Assembly (NCBI GenBank): GCA_030427985.1
Contig: JAUIBH010000024.1
Location: forward strand, 1 to 44,229
DNA from: Bacteroidia bacterium
Lineage (GTDB): Bacteria > Bacteroidota > Bacteroidia > Flavobacteriales > Flavobacteriaceae
Direction of reading: 5' to 3'
DNA: 44,229 bases
Part shown: positions 32,067 to 41,346 of the stretch, piece after piece
How the letters are laid out: each line of letters begins with the position of its first letter
Position numbering within the stretch: the stretch's first letter is position 1
Notes under the pieces: model-generated
Database searches by the model: none
Told to the model about the DNA's origin: nothing
The model's input: only the letters and a program-made list of their open reading frames with translations
Position numbers and translations under genes: made by a program

Positions 32067-33125
32067 TTAATACCTGTAGACCATCGCGTTGATGTTCATG
32101 CCAGCTCCAACACTGGCAAAAATGACAACATCCCCTTTTTTTAGTTGATGCTCTGGCATTTCTCCTTTAATGACCAAATCAAATAGCGTAGGAACCGTGG
32201 CCACTGAGCTATTTCCCAATTTGTGGATGCTCATGGGCATAATGTTTTCAGGAACTTCTTTTTGATACAATCTATAAAAGCGCTTTACAATGGCCTCATC
32301 CATTTTTTCATTGGCTTGATGGATGAAAATTTTTTTAACGGCATCAATACCCACGCCACTCTGGTCTAAACAGTCCTTCATGGCCTTTGGTACATGGGTG
32401 CAGGCAAATTCGTATATCTTTCTTCCGTTCATTTTAATATAGCGCGTGTTGGCACATGCTTCTTCCTGATTGGACTTGTCAAAGTAGAGATAATAAGCCT
32501 CTTCATTGGCATAAGTGGCTGATACATGCCCCAAAATTTCTCCTGATTTGGGATTGGCCTCAAAGATGGCAGCTCCTGCACCATCGGAAAAAATCATACT
32601 GTCGCGGTCGTACTTGTCAACTACTCTTGAAAGGGTTTCCCCGCCAATGACCAAGCATTTTTTGGCCATGCCACTTTTAATGAATGCTGTAGCTTGAATG
32701 GCACTTTCTATCCACCCAGGGCATCCAAAAATCATATCATACGCTACACATTTGGGATTTTTAATGCGAAGTAGATGTTTTACCCGCGTAGCTAGGCTGG
32801 GCAATGTGTCCCCTTGAATTTTTCCAGGGGTGAGGTCGCCAAAATTATGGGCAAAAATAATATAATCCAGTTCCTCTGGGTTTGTCCCAGAATCCTCAAT
32901 GGCTTTTTGGGCAGCTAAAAAGCCCATGTCCGAAGTCTTCAGGTCGGATGGGGCATATCGCCGTTCAGCAATACCCGTTATGGATTTGAATTTTTCAATA
33001 ATGACCGCATTATCTTGTGGGAAGCTAGAACCGTCGTTTTCCAAAAAAGTGTGGTTCAAAAAGTCTTCATTCTTAGTGACAATGGCCGGAATATAACTTC
33101 CAGTTCCTATGATGCCAATCTCCAT
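32067..33125 (-). CDS. 3-oxoacyl-ACP synthase III-like (KAS III) enzyme
   Basis: The 352-residue thiolase-fold protein has the KAS III triad: Cys135 in IFGCPGW, His269 in FIHQANEKM and Asn305 in KLGNSSVA. It condenses an acyl-CoA with malonyl-ACP or another acyl donor. It is longer than typical FabH (about 317-330) and the DSSFPQDNAV-type insertion region near residue 30-40 is charged, so it may be a specialised FabH-like protein rather than the general fatty acid one. A palindrome TATGCATGCATA lies 46 bp upstream of the ATG. It is followed by the methyltransferase and glycosyltransferase genes, which may form one lipid or glycolipid locus, an inference from order. Confidence 0.88.
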   Translation of the reverse strand: MEIGIIGTGSYIPAIVTKNEDFLNHTFLENDGSSFPQDNAVIIEKFKSITGIAERRYAPSDLKTSDMGFLAAQKAIEDSGTNPEELDYIIFAHNFGDLTPGKIQGDTLPSLATRVKHLLRIKNPKCVAYDMIFGCPGWIESAIQATAFIKSGMAKKCLVIGGETLSRVVDKYDRDSMIFSDGAGAAIFEANPKSGEILGHVSATYANEEAYYLYFDKSNQEEACANTRYIKMNGRKIYEFACTHVPKAMKDCLDQSGVGIDAVKKIFIHQANEKMDEAIVKRFYRLYQKEVPENIMPMSIHKLGNSSVATVPTLFDLVIKGEMPEHQLKKGDVVIFASVGAGMNINAMVYRY

Positions 33126-33170
33126 GGTAGAGGTTTTATCTGAAAGATAATGAACAAATATTTTACGTAC

Positions 33171-33182
33171 TATGCATGCATA
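33171..33182. promoter_or_regulatory. 12-bp palindrome upstream of the KAS III gene
   Basis: TATGCATGCATA is self-complementary. It is in the 160-bp gap between the KAS III start and the gcvP stop, possibly an operator. Short palindromes of this kind occur by chance in AT-rich DNA. Confidence 0.25.
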
Positions 33183-33229
33183 ATAGTTTTTACACTGTTC
33201 AAGATGTTATAAAGTCACATATAACATAA

Positions 33230-33266
33230 AAAAAGCCTTGATTCTATTTTTAAACCAAGGCTTTTT
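33230..33266 (-). terminator. intrinsic terminator of gcvP
   Basis: AAAAAGCCTTG (33230-33240) pairs with CAAGGCTTTTT (33256-33266) around a 15-nt loop. On the minus strand a T-run follows. Confidence 0.8.
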
Positions 33267-33287
33267 CCCAGTGATATTGTGGACTGG

Positions 33288-36140
33288 CTATGCTTCTGCG
33301 TAGGCTTCAATAGGGGCGCAAGTACACATTAAATTACGATCCCCAAACGCTTCATCTGTTCTTCGAATAGAAGGCCAAAACTTATTTTCAGCAACATAGG
33401 GCAGCGGAAATGCCGCTTGCTGTCTGCTGTAAGGGTATTTCCAATCATCATTTGTGATCATTCCCAATGTATGCGGTGCATTTTTGAGCACGTTGTTGGG
33501 TTGTTCTATACTTGCTTCATCGATTTCCATTCGAATAGATAACAATGCATCGCAGAACCTATCCAATTCCGAAAGACTCTCACTTTCCGTTGGCTCGATC
33601 ATTAAGGTTCCAGCAACAGGGAAGGAAACTGTTGGTGCGTGGAAGCCATAATCTATCAATCGTTTGGCAATATCAGTCACCTCAATACCATGCGCTTTGA
33701 ATGGCCTACAATCAATGATCATTTCGTGTGCAGCTCTACCTCTTTCTCCTGTATACAGCACATCAAATTTTCCTTTTAATCGGTCTTTAATGTAGTTGGC
33801 GTTGAGAATGGCGGCTTTGGTGGCATTGGTAAGCCCTTCGGCTCCCAACATCTTAATATAACCGTAGGAAATCAAACACACAAGAGAACTGCCCCAAGGT
33901 GCTGCAGAAATGGCTGTTATAGCATCTTCACCACCTGTTTTTATTACAGGGTTTGATGGCAAAAAGGGTTTTAACTGCTCTGCTACACAGATAGGACCAA
34001 CACCTGGACCTCCACCTCCGTGGGGAATGGCAAAAGTCTTGTGAAGGTTGAGATGGCAGACATCAGCACCAATGGTCGCGGGATTGGTCAAACCAACTTG
34101 GGCGTTCATGTTGGCGCCATCCATATAGACCTGACCTCCATTATCATGGATCAATTGCGTAATCTGCTTGATGGAGGATTCAAATACACCATGGGTGGAT
34201 GGATAAGTCACCATCAATGCAGCGAGATTTTCGGAATGCAACTTTGCCTTTTCTTCTAAATCGACAACATCAATGTTGCCCCGTTCATCAGTCTTTGTTA
34301 CCACTACCTTCATCCCGGCCATGACCGCCGATGCTGGATTGGTCCCGTGGGCCGAAGCTGGGATAAGACAAATATTTCGATGTCCCTCACCTCTGGATTC
34401 ATGATAGGCACGAATGACCATCAGTCCGGCATACTCTCCTTGGGCACCGGAGTTGGGCTGTAATGAAGTGGCTGCGAATCCGGTAATCACATTTAATTGC
34501 TGTTCCAAGGACTTCAATATTTCCTGGTATCCTTCAGCTTGGTTCAACGGCACAAAAGGATGGATGTTGCCCCAATGGGCCCAACTTAAGGGTAGCATTT
34601 CTGAAGCAGCGTTCAATTTCATGGTGCAACTTCCCAAAGAAATCATGGAATGGTTCAGGGCCAAATCCTTTCGCTCCAATTTTTTGATATAGCGCATCAA
34701 CTCAGTTTCCGAGTGATAACTGTTGAACACTTCATGTTCTAAATATGCAGCTTTTCGTTGTAACTCAGTTGGGATAACTTCCCCTGGCTCAACATCTTTA
34801 TCGCTGTGATTTTTGATAGTATGCGATTCTGCAAAACAAGAAATCAACGTTTTTACATCTTCATTGGACACAGCCTCGTTCAACGAAATAGAAACCATAT
34901 TGGCATCAATATAATTTAGGTTGATGCTTTTGCTTTCTGCAATTTCTTTTAATCGGTTTGAGTTCTTGACAGCCACTGTGATGGTATCAAAATAGGCGGT
35001 ATTCAGTTGTTCAAAACCTAAACGTTCAAGACTTATTGCCAATTTTTTGGTCTGGGTATGGACTTTATTGGCAATATATTTTAACCCCTTTGGGCCATGG
35101 TAAACCGCATACATCCCAGCCATGACGGCCAAAAGGACCTGTGCGGTACATATGTTGGAGGTGGCCTTGTCTCTTTTAATATGCTGTTCCCGCGTCTGAA
35201 GTGCCATACGCAAGGCTGGATTGCCATCGGTATCCTTGGTGATACCTATAATTCTTCCAGGAATACTTCTTTTGTATTCTTCTTTGGTGGCAAAAAAGGC
35301 AGCATGTGGTCCTCCATATCCCAATGGAATTCCAAAGCGTTGTGTGGTACCCACAACTACGTCCACACCCCATTCTCCAGGGGGGGTAAGCAACACCAAG
35401 CTCAATATGTCGGCAGCAACTGCAACCTTGATTTCATTAGCTTTTGCTCTTTCCACAAAATCGGCGTAGTCATAAATCTGGCCGTGCTTGCCGGGATATT
35501 GCAGTAAGGTTCCATAAAAATCTTCGGAAAAATCAAACGTTTCGTGGTTGCCCACTACCAATTCAATACCTAATGGTGTTGCTCGGGTTTTTAGCAGGCT
35601 CAAGGTCTGGGGAAGAATTTCCTCAGAAACAAAAAACTTTACGATGTTGTCCTTTTTTTGCTGACGAGAACGTAGCTCGAAAAGCATGGTCATGGCCTCG
35701 GCAGCTGCGGTACTTTCATCCAAAAGGGAAGCGTTGGCAATTTCCATTCCGGTAAGATCGCTCACCATGGTCTGAAAGTTCAATAAAGCTTCCAAGCGTC
35801 CTTGGGCAATCTCGGCCTGATACGGTGTGTACGCTGTGTACCATCCCGGATTTTCCAAGATGTTACGTTTTATTACCGAAGGGGTCAAGGACTCATGATA
35901 TCCTAGACCGATATAGGTTTTAAAAACCTTATTTTTTAAGGACAGTTCCTGGATATGGTTCAAGAATTCATGTTCACTTATCCCTTCGGGAAGATCCAAG
36001 GTCTTTTTTAACTTAATATCATCTGGAATAGTCTCGTAAATGAGTTGTTCCATATTTTCCACCCCAATGGTTTCAAACATTTGGGGAAGGTCTTTTTCTG
36101 CAATGCCAATATGTCTGGCGGCAAACACTTCTGTATTCAT
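33288..36140 (-). CDS. gcvP: glycine dehydrogenase (decarboxylating), P protein of glycine cleavage
   Basis: The 950-residue protein is a single-chain P protein with both halves. Features include [13 protein letters not shown] at the start, [20 protein letters not shown] (in parts), [26 protein letters not shown], and in the second half the PLP lysine K701 in [17 protein letters not shown]. It decarboxylates glycine and passes aminomethyl to the lipoylated H protein in the cytoplasm. The size matches E. coli GcvP (957 residues). The gcvT/gcvH genes are not adjacent. A minus-strand -7 box (TAATTTTG, 36160-36167) lies 20 nt before the ATG, so the gene has its own promoter. A hairpin terminator follows. 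Confidence 0.96.
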   Translation of the reverse strand: MNTEVFAARHIGIAEKDLPQMFETIGVENMEQLIYETIPDDIKLKKTLDLPEGISEHEFLNHIQELSLKNKVFKTYIGLGYHESLTPSVIKRNILENPGWYTAYTPYQAEIAQGRLEALLNFQTMVSDLTGMEIANASLLDESTAAAEAMTMLFELRSRQQKKDNIVKFFVSEEILPQTLSLLKTRATPLGIELVVGNHETFDFSEDFYGTLLQYPGKHGQIYDYADFVERAKANEIKVAVAADILSLVLLTPPGEWGVDVVVGTTQRFGIPLGYGGPHAAFFATKEEYKRSIPGRIIGITKDTDGNPALRMALQTREQHIKRDKATSNICTAQVLLAVMAGMYAVYHGPKGLKYIANKVHTQTKKLAISLERLGFEQLNTAYFDTITVAVKNSNRLKEIAESKSINLNYIDANMVSISLNEAVSNEDVKTLISCFAESHTIKNHSDKDVEPGEVIPTELQRKAAYLEHEVFNSYHSETELMRYIKKLERKDLALNHSMISLGSCTMKLNAASEMLPLSWAHWGNIHPFVPLNQAEGYQEILKSLEQQLNVITGFAATSLQPNSGAQGEYAGLMVIRAYHESRGEGHRNICLIPASAHGTNPASAVMAGMKVVVTKTDERGNIDVVDLEEKAKLHSENLAALMVTYPSTHGVFESSIKQITQLIHDNGGQVYMDGANMNAQVGLTNPATIGADVCHLNLHKTFAIPHGGGGPGVGPICVAEQLKPFLPSNPVIKTGGEDAITAISAAPWGSSLVCLISYGYIKMLGAEGLTNATKAAILNANYIKDRLKGKFDVLYTGERGRAAHEMIIDCRPFKAHGIEVTDIAKRLIDYGFHAPTVSFPVAGTLMIEPTESESLSELDRFCDALLSIRMEIDEASIEQPNNVLKNAPHTLGMITNDDWKYPYSRQQAAFPLPYVAENKFWPSIRRTDEAFGDRNLMCTCAPIEAYAEA

Positions 36141-36159
36141 TTCAATCCAATAAAGTGCA

Positions 36160-36167
36160 CAAAATTA
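36160..36167 (-). promoter_or_regulatory. -7 promoter box of gcvP
   Basis: On the minus strand it reads TAATTTTG, an exact TAnnTTTG match, 19-20 nt before the ATG. Confidence 0.55.
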
Positions 36168-36264
36168 GGGATTAATTCAATGAAAATAAGCAATTTTGAG
36201 GGTCTCTAAACCAAAGTTGTTAACCACAAATTAACCTTTGTGGCCGCGGCAGTGAATCTATTCC

Positions 36265-37092
36265 ATGCGCACGATGAAATCCATTTTTGATTTTTATCTG
36301 GATGCCAGTATCCATGTGGCCTTGGCGGTGATATCCTTAACAGGAGTTACTTTTTATCTATTAGGAACCACTTTTGATCCGTTGCTCTTGGGATTTATCT
36401 TTTTTGGGGTAATCGTTTGCTACAATTTTGTAAAGTATGGTGTGGAAGCCTATAAATACTTAATTGTTTCCAATGCATACCATAAAGTGATTCAAATTTT
36501 CAGTTTTTTGGCCTTTGGATTCGCGCTTTACTTTTTAGTGCAGTTGGACCGTAAAATATGGGCGGCCATAGCCATATTGACCCTGCTTTCTGCTCTTTAT
36601 GCGATTCCGTTACTGCCCAAAGCCAAGAATTTAAGGAATTTGGGTGGGTTCAAAATCTATATTGTGGCTCTGGTTTGGGTAGGATTTACGGTTTTATTAC
36701 CAGTCATTGATACCCAGACACCATTAAAATGGGATATCTGGATTTTGTTCTTACAGCGCTTTATTTTTGTGGTGGTACTTATTCTTCCTTTTGAAATTAG
36801 GGATTTACAATGGGATGATAAGGACTTAAGAACACTGCCTCAGGTGTATGGAATCAAAAAAACCAAAAGGATTGGAATTGTTTTGACCGTGATTTTCTTT
36901 TTCTTGACCTTTTTAAGGGATGGTATCTATGAATATGAAGTGTTCTTGCGATGTATTCTTTCCGGAATCATGATTCTTGTGTTCATGTCCAACAAAAAAA
37001 TACAATCCAGATATTTTGTGACCTTTTGGGTGGAAGCAATACCTATTTTATGGTTGGGGATGTTCTGGGCAGTGGAACACTATTTATTGTGA
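36265..37092 (+). CDS. UbiA-like membrane protein
   Basis: The 275-residue protein has about eight hydrophobic segments. The second UbiA-type acid motif is recognisable in the loop EIRDLQWDDKDLRTLPQVYG (about residues 178-197). The first Asp-rich motif (NDxxDxxxD) is missing; the equivalent stretch reads YNFVKYGVEAYKY. The family transfers prenyl chains to aromatic rings, but with motif 1 degraded this activity is not secure. Start ATG 36265 or 36274. It diverges from gcvP (124 bp) and its end overlaps the convergent small zinc-finger-like gene by 13 nt. Confidence 0.65.
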   Translation: MRTMKSIFDFYLDASIHVALAVISLTGVTFYLLGTTFDPLLLGFIFFGVIVCYNFVKYGVEAYKYLIVSNAYHKVIQIFSFLAFGFALYFLVQLDRKIWAAIAILTLLSALYAIPLLPKAKNLRNLGGFKIYIVALVWVGFTVLLPVIDTQTPLKWDIWILFLQRFIFVVVLILPFEIRDLQWDDKDLRTLPQVYGIKKTKRIGIVLTVIFFFLTFLRDGIYEYEVFLRCILSGIMILVFMSNKKIQSRYFVTFWVEAIPILWLGMFWAVEHYLL

Positions 37093-37319
37093 AACCGATT
37101 CTCCAAATCACGCTTCATACATTCTTTGTCATCTTTAGATAAGGATGTTAACTCCGCTTTGTCGCAAAGTGATGTTAACTTGGAATTCTTTTTGGTATAC
37201 TTTGCACAGGTCTTGCAATACAGAATGTGTAGGCGAAGTTTTAGAACCTCCCAAAAACTTGCATCATCGTATTGTGATTTGTTGCAGATATGTGATGCCT
37301 CATCGCACGTTATCTTCAT
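37080..37319 (-). CDS. small zinc-finger-like protein, possible anti-sigma factor
   Basis: The 79-residue protein, starting at MKITCDEASHICNKSQY (37319), has the histidine/cysteine pattern of small zf-HC2-like proteins (CDEASHIC, then HILYCKTCAKY). It has no membrane segment. It begins 2 nt after the ECF sigma gene's stop, the usual partner position in Flavobacteriia, so it may bind and control that sigma factor. It also overlaps the 3' end of the UbiA-like gene on the opposite strand by 13 nt. The role is inferred from context. Confidence 0.72.
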   Translation of the reverse strand: MKITCDEASHICNKSQYDDASFWEVLKLRLHILYCKTCAKYTKKNSKLTSLCDKAELTSLSKDDKECMKRDLENRFHNK

Positions 37320-37321
37320 AG

Positions 37322-37876
37322 CTAAAACCAATTTTCATTTAAACAACCCATAAGTGCCGTCCTTGCCCGGTGGATCATTACCCACAAATTGGACGGATTA
37401 ATTTCGAGTTCATTACAAATATCTTCAGTGCTCATTCCCTGGATGGTCTTCATTTTAAAGACCTGTGCCTGTTTTGTGGGCAGCTTTTCAATACATTCCT
37501 GTAGCGCCAGTCCCAGTTCTTCATTTTCCAACACATTGTCACCATCACTGCTAAATGGGTCAGCGACTTGTTCTTCAAGCCAATCCCCATCAGAATCGGT
37601 GTCCGTAGAATAATTGATACGTACCTCGGCCTTTCCTTTTTTGGAATTGATCTTACGGTAATGATCAATCACTTTTCGCTTTAGTATGGCAATGAGCCAA
37701 GTGCGTTCCGCAGCATCACCCTTGAAGTTTTTGGCGGAATTGAGCCCTGCAAAAAAGGTCTCCTGTACCAAATCCTTGGCAATTTCTGCATCACTTACAC
37801 GAGCCACTGCATAATTGAACAGATAGTCGGCGTAAAGGTCTACCCAAGTATCAGGATGTAGTTTGTGTTCGGCCAT
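37322..37876 (-). CDS. ECF-type RNA polymerase sigma factor
   Basis: The 184-residue protein has sigma region 2 (about 14-76: LVQETFFAGLNSAKNF, RTWLIAILKRKVIDHYRK) and region 4 (about 120-178: ECIEKLPTKQAQVFKMK, GMSTEDICNELEINPSNLWVMIHRARTAL, in parts). An acidic 40-residue linker joins them, longer than usual. It directs transcription of a specialised gene set; the signal is unknown. A minus-strand -7 box (37894-37901) lies 17-18 nt upstream of the ATG. The small zinc-finger-like gene follows by 2 nt. Confidence 0.88.
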   Translation of the reverse strand: MAEHKLHPDTWVDLYADYLFNYAVARVSDAEIAKDLVQETFFAGLNSAKNFKGDAAERTWLIAILKRKVIDHYRKINSKKGKAEVRINYSTDTDSDGDWLEEQVADPFSSDGDNVLENEELGLALQECIEKLPTKQAQVFKMKTIQGMSTEDICNELEINPSNLWVMIHRARTALMGCLNENWF

Positions 37877-37893
37877 TGGTTAAAAACAGGTAG

Positions 37894-37901
37894 CAAAAAT
37901 A
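37894..37901 (-). promoter_or_regulatory. -7 promoter box of the sigma factor gene
   Basis: On the minus strand TATTTTTG, an exact TAnnTTTG match, about 17 nt before the ATG. Confidence 0.5.
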
Positions 37902-38050
37902 ATGGTTTTTAATAAAGGTTTTATGATTTATGCATTGCAAAAGACCTTAAAATTAGTGTGATGGAGGCATACTTTAATCTAAGATTAACAGAAATCAATT
38001 GGATTTTCCTGCTTTTCGGCCCAAAAACAAAGCGATTTTTATTGGGATTA

Positions 38051-38070
38051 TTTTCATAAATTTATGAAAA
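38051..38070. promoter_or_regulatory. perfect 20-bp palindrome upstream of the tandem lipoprotein genes
   Basis: TTTTCATAAATTTATGAAAA is fully self-complementary. An ATTGG (38041-38045) and CCAAT (38071-38075) pair flanks it asymmetrically. It ends 19 nt before the first ATG, so it could be an operator or a hairpin in the leader. Confidence 0.5.
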
Positions 38071-38089
38071 CCAATAAGCTAACCATTTT

Positions 38090-38431
38090 ATGTCGACCTT
38101 TATTAAATGGAAAAAATTACTCTTCATTTCCATTTTGTTTTTGCTAAGTGGGTGTTACACATACAAGCCTCTACAAGAGAGCAATAATGACTTTGTGGTG
38201 GGCCAAAAGTATGAGATTAGGATTGGAAACCGTTCAATGGAGCGTGTACTGGTCAATGCCGTTACTGATTCAACCTTGGTGGTGAGCAAAGGAAGAACGG
38301 AACAGGTAGTGCAAAAAGATATGATTACCGAAGTTAAGTACCGAAAAGTATCTACTGGAAATACCGTATTTGGGGTGGTTGTGGGTGGTCTTTTGGCAAT
38401 TACACTTATCGGTGTTTTAAGCTGGTTGTGA
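38090..38431 (+). CDS. small lipoprotein, tandem paralogue 1
   Basis: The 113-residue protein has a signal peptide with lipobox LLSG-C22 (LFLLSGCYTYKPL). A short beta-rich domain of about 60 residues follows (FVVGQKYEIRIGN, then DSTLVVSKG), then a C-terminal hydrophobic segment (GVVVGGLLAITLIGVLSWL). It is probably anchored in a membrane with a small soluble head. It shares layout and many residues with the gene at 38451, so they are recent duplicates. No family was recognised; the role is unknown. Confidence 0.75.
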   Translation: MSTFIKWKKLLFISILFLLSGCYTYKPLQESNNDFVVGQKYEIRIGNRSMERVLVNAVTDSTLVVSKGRTEQVVQKDMITEVKYRKVSTGNTVFGVVVGGLLAITLIGVLSWL

Positions 38432-38450
38432 ATTAGTAAAGCGTAATAGT

Positions 38451-38807
38451 ATGAAAGTTGCTCCACTTAGTTTGATTGTTCTGGTTCTATTCAATAGTTG
38501 TTACACTTACAAGCAATTAAATCCAGTTGAAGATGAATTCATTGTGGGTGAAAAATATGAAATCCGTATTGGCAACCAGAAAAAGCAACGGGTTGAAATA
38601 AAGGAGGTAAACGATTCCACATTACTGGTGATTCAAAATAAAACAGCGCTGGTGGTGCAACGAGCCATGATCACTGAAAGCAGGAAGATGGATTTTTCCA
38701 TGGGAAAAACCATTTTGGCTTCCACCGTAGGTGTCTTGCTTACCTTCATTACTTTAGGAGCACTTATGTGGAATGATAGCAATCAACCCTTGGTTGAATG
38801 TTGTTAA
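38451..38807 (+). CDS. small lipoprotein, tandem paralogue 2
   Basis: The 118-residue protein has lipobox LFNS-C17 (VLFNSCYTYKQL), the same FIVGEKYEIRIGN and DSTLLVIQNK head and a C-terminal membrane-like segment (TILASTVGVLLTFITLGALM). It ends in an extra tail ending VECC. It starts 19 nt after paralogue 1, probably in one transcript. Its TAA overlaps the stop of the convergent Dcp gene in TTAA (38804-38807). Function unknown. Confidence 0.75.
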   Translation: MKVAPLSLIVLVLFNSCYTYKQLNPVEDEFIVGEKYEIRIGNQKKQRVEIKEVNDSTLLVIQNKTALVVQRAMITESRKMDFSMGKTILASTVGVLLTFITLGALMWNDSNQPLVECC

Positions 38808-40837
38808 TCTTCCTGTTCCACCAAGCCAGCTCTTTCCAATAATGCCTCAATTTTGGGTTCAGCTCCCCTAAAGCGTTTATAGAGTTCCATTGGATTTTCC
38901 GTTCCGCCCTTGGATAAGACATGTTCCTTAAATTTGTCCGCAACCTCCTTATTAAAAATGCCCTGTTCCTTAAAATAAGCAAATGCATCGGCATCCAAAA
39001 CCTCGGCCCATTTGTAGCTATAGTAACCCGAAGAATAACCTCCTTGAAAAATGTGCGAAAATGAGGTGCTCATACAAGTTTCTGGCATTTTGGGGAACAA
39101 ATCTGTACCTTCAAAAGCTTTGGTTTCGTAAGCTTTCACGTCTTTTATATCCGTAGGGTCGGTGCCATGCCATGCCATGTCTAAAAATCCAAAGCTCAAT
39201 TGGCGTACTGTGGCCATACCTTCTTGGAACGTGGATGAATCTTTAATTTTTTCAACCAATTCCATGGGAATCAGTTCACCCGTCTCATAGTGATGGGCAA
39301 AAAGTTCAAGGGCTTCTTTTTCATAACACCAATTTTCCATAATCTGACTGGGCAGCTCCACAAAATCCCAATACACCGAAGTCCCCGAAAGTGAAGGATA
39401 CGTTGTGTTGGCCAACATACCGTGCAGCCCATGTCCAAACTCATGGAACAGGGTCGTTACCTCATTGAAAGTTAGCAACGACGGCTTTGTGCTCGTTGGC
39501 TTGGTGAAATTGCATACATTGGAAATGTGCGGTCTACTGTTTGTTCCATTCAAAGTGAATTGGGGCTTATACGATGTCATCCAGGCACCACCACGCTTTC
39601 CGGCCCTAGGATGGAAATCGGCATAAAAAAGGGAAATAAAATTGTTGGAAGCGTCATATACCTCAAAGGTCTTAACATCTGTGTGGTACTTATCGATAGT
39701 GGTAACTTCCTTAAACGTAAGCCCGAACAGCATTTCAGCAACCTTAAAAACCCCATTGATAACATTTTCCAATTTAAAATAGGGCTTTAGCTTTTCATCA
39801 TCCAGATTGAACAATTTCTGTTTCAATTTTTCAGAATAGTAGGCACTGTCCCATTTTTCAAGCTGATCAATGTTGTCCAGTTCCTTGGCAAAGGATTCCA
39901 ACTCATTGAATTCTCTTTCGGCAGCTGGTTTGGCCTTTTCCAACAGTTCGTTGAGAAAATCCATTACTTTTTCTGGGGTTTCGGCCATTCGTTCCTCCAA
40001 AACAAAATGGGCATGGGTTGGGTAGCCCAACAAATTGGCCCGCTCATGCCGTAAGGCAACAATTTTGAGTACGTTTTCCTGATTGTCCAGTTCGTCATTA
40101 TGGAATCCTTTGCTACCAAAGGCGATGGAAAGTTCTTTCCGTAGCGCCCTATTTTTGGCATACTTCATAAATGGAATGTAGCTGGGGTAATCCAATGTGA
40201 TCATCCAACCTTCCTTGCCTTTGGATTGGGCCAGCTGTTCCGCAGCTTCTTTTTCTCCCTCGGGCAGACCTTCTACCTCGCTTTCATCGGTCAATAAAAG
40301 TCCATATTTATTGGTTTCCGCCAGCACATTTTCACCAAAGGTCAATTTTAGCTTGGCCAATTCTGCGTCTATCTTACGAAGTCGTTTTTTATCCTCTTCT
40401 TTTAAGTTTGCACCATTTCTGCTGAACTTTTTATACCGTTTTTCCAAAAGGGTTTGTTGTTCAGGGGTGAGGTCCAACTTATCTCGTTGTTCATAAACGG
40501 ATTTCACTCTTTGGAAAAGCCCCTCGTTTAAAATGATGTCGTTACCAAACTCCGATAGCAAGGGCGAAACTTCTTGGGCTATCTTTTGAATTTCCGCATT
40601 GGTCTCCGCTGAATTCAGATTGAAAAAGATACTGGAAACTCGGTCCAACTGCTGTCCCGAAAAATCCAAGGCCTCCAAGGTATTTTCAAATGTGGGGGGA
40701 TCCTGATTGTCAACAATGGCGTCAATTTCTGCCCTGGCATCCTCTATGGCCTGAAGAAAGGCCGGTTTAAAATGTTCGTTCTTAATTTTTGAAAATGGAG
40801 CTAGGTCAAAAGGCTCCAAAAGTGGATTTCTTGGCAT
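38804..40837 (-). CDS. dcp: M3-family peptidase (peptidyl-dipeptidase Dcp/oligopeptidase A-like)
   Basis: The 677-residue zinc peptidase has the HEFGH site (H465, E466, H469) in LFHEFGHGLHGML, followed by LPSQIMENWCYE with the third ligand. The N-terminal coiled helical region (DPPTFENTLEALDFSGQQLDR) is typical of the M3A family, as is the length. It has no signal peptide, so it acts in the cytoplasm on peptides. The symbol dcp is a best guess; it could be an OpdA-type oligopeptidase. It lies 13 nt after purE on the same strand, so it may be read with purK-purE. Confidence 0.88.
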   Translation of the reverse strand: MPRNPLLEPFDLAPFSKIKNEHFKPAFLQAIEDARAEIDAIVDNQDPPTFENTLEALDFSGQQLDRVSSIFFNLNSAETNAEIQKIAQEVSPLLSEFGNDIILNEGLFQRVKSVYEQRDKLDLTPEQQTLLEKRYKKFSRNGANLKEEDKKRLRKIDAELAKLKLTFGENVLAETNKYGLLLTDESEVEGLPEGEKEAAEQLAQSKGKEGWMITLDYPSYIPFMKYAKNRALRKELSIAFGSKGFHNDELDNQENVLKIVALRHERANLLGYPTHAHFVLEERMAETPEKVMDFLNELLEKAKPAAEREFNELESFAKELDNIDQLEKWDSAYYSEKLKQKLFNLDDEKLKPYFKLENVINGVFKVAEMLFGLTFKEVTTIDKYHTDVKTFEVYDASNNFISLFYADFHPRAGKRGGAWMTSYKPQFTLNGTNSRPHISNVCNFTKPTSTKPSLLTFNEVTTLFHEFGHGLHGMLANTTYPSLSGTSVYWDFVELPSQIMENWCYEKEALELFAHHYETGELIPMELVEKIKDSSTFQEGMATVRQLSFGFLDMAWHGTDPTDIKDVKAYETKAFEGTDLFPKMPETCMSTSFSHIFQGGYSSGYYSYKWAEVLDADAFAYFKEQGIFNKEVADKFKEHVLSKGGTENPMELYKRFRGAEPKIEALLERAGLVEQED

Positions 40838-40850
40838 CTCTGTTGTAGGT

Positions 40851-41342
40851 TTATTTTTTGTTGCGGACTTCTTCAGCGCCTTTAATGACTTTATCTTTTA
40901 ATCCTTCTTTGTAGGCTTTTATCTTATTCAAAACTTCGCTGTCTGCACTTCCAATAATCTGGGCGGCAAGAATTCCGGCATTTTTGGCGCCGTTCAATGC
41001 AACCGTGGCCACAGGAACGCCTCCGGGCATTTGCAAAATGGAAAGTACCGAATCCCATCCGTCAATGGAATTGCTGCTTTTTACGGGAACACCAATCACA
41101 GGGAGAGGTGACAAAGAGGCGACCATTCCCGGAAGGTGCGCAGCACCACCTGCTCCGGCAATAATGACAGAATAGCCATTTTTGTGGGCATTTTTACCAA
41201 AATCGAACAGTTTTTCTGGGGTACGGTGCGCCGAAACGATGTCTATATCGACTTCAACCCCAAACTCTTTTAATATATCAATGGCGTCTTGCATAACGGG
41301 AAGGTCACTGGTGCTTCCCATGATTACGGCTACTTTGCTCAT
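40851..41342 (-). CDS. purE: N5-carboxyaminoimidazole ribonucleotide mutase
   Basis: The 163-residue protein has the PurE signature IMGSTSDLPVMQ, VSAHRTPEKL (catalytic His), AGAGGAAHLPGMVAS and GVPV, then LQMPGGVPVATV. It rearranges N5-CAIR to CAIR in de novo purine synthesis. It follows purK by 4 nt, so the two form a tight operon. Confidence 0.96.
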   Translation of the reverse strand: MSKVAVIMGSTSDLPVMQDAIDILKEFGVEVDIDIVSAHRTPEKLFDFGKNAHKNGYSVIIAGAGGAAHLPGMVASLSPLPVIGVPVKSSNSIDGWDSVLSILQMPGGVPVATVALNGAKNAGILAAQIIGSADSEVLNKIKAYKEGLKDKVIKGAEEVRNKK

Positions 41343-41346
41343 ATCT

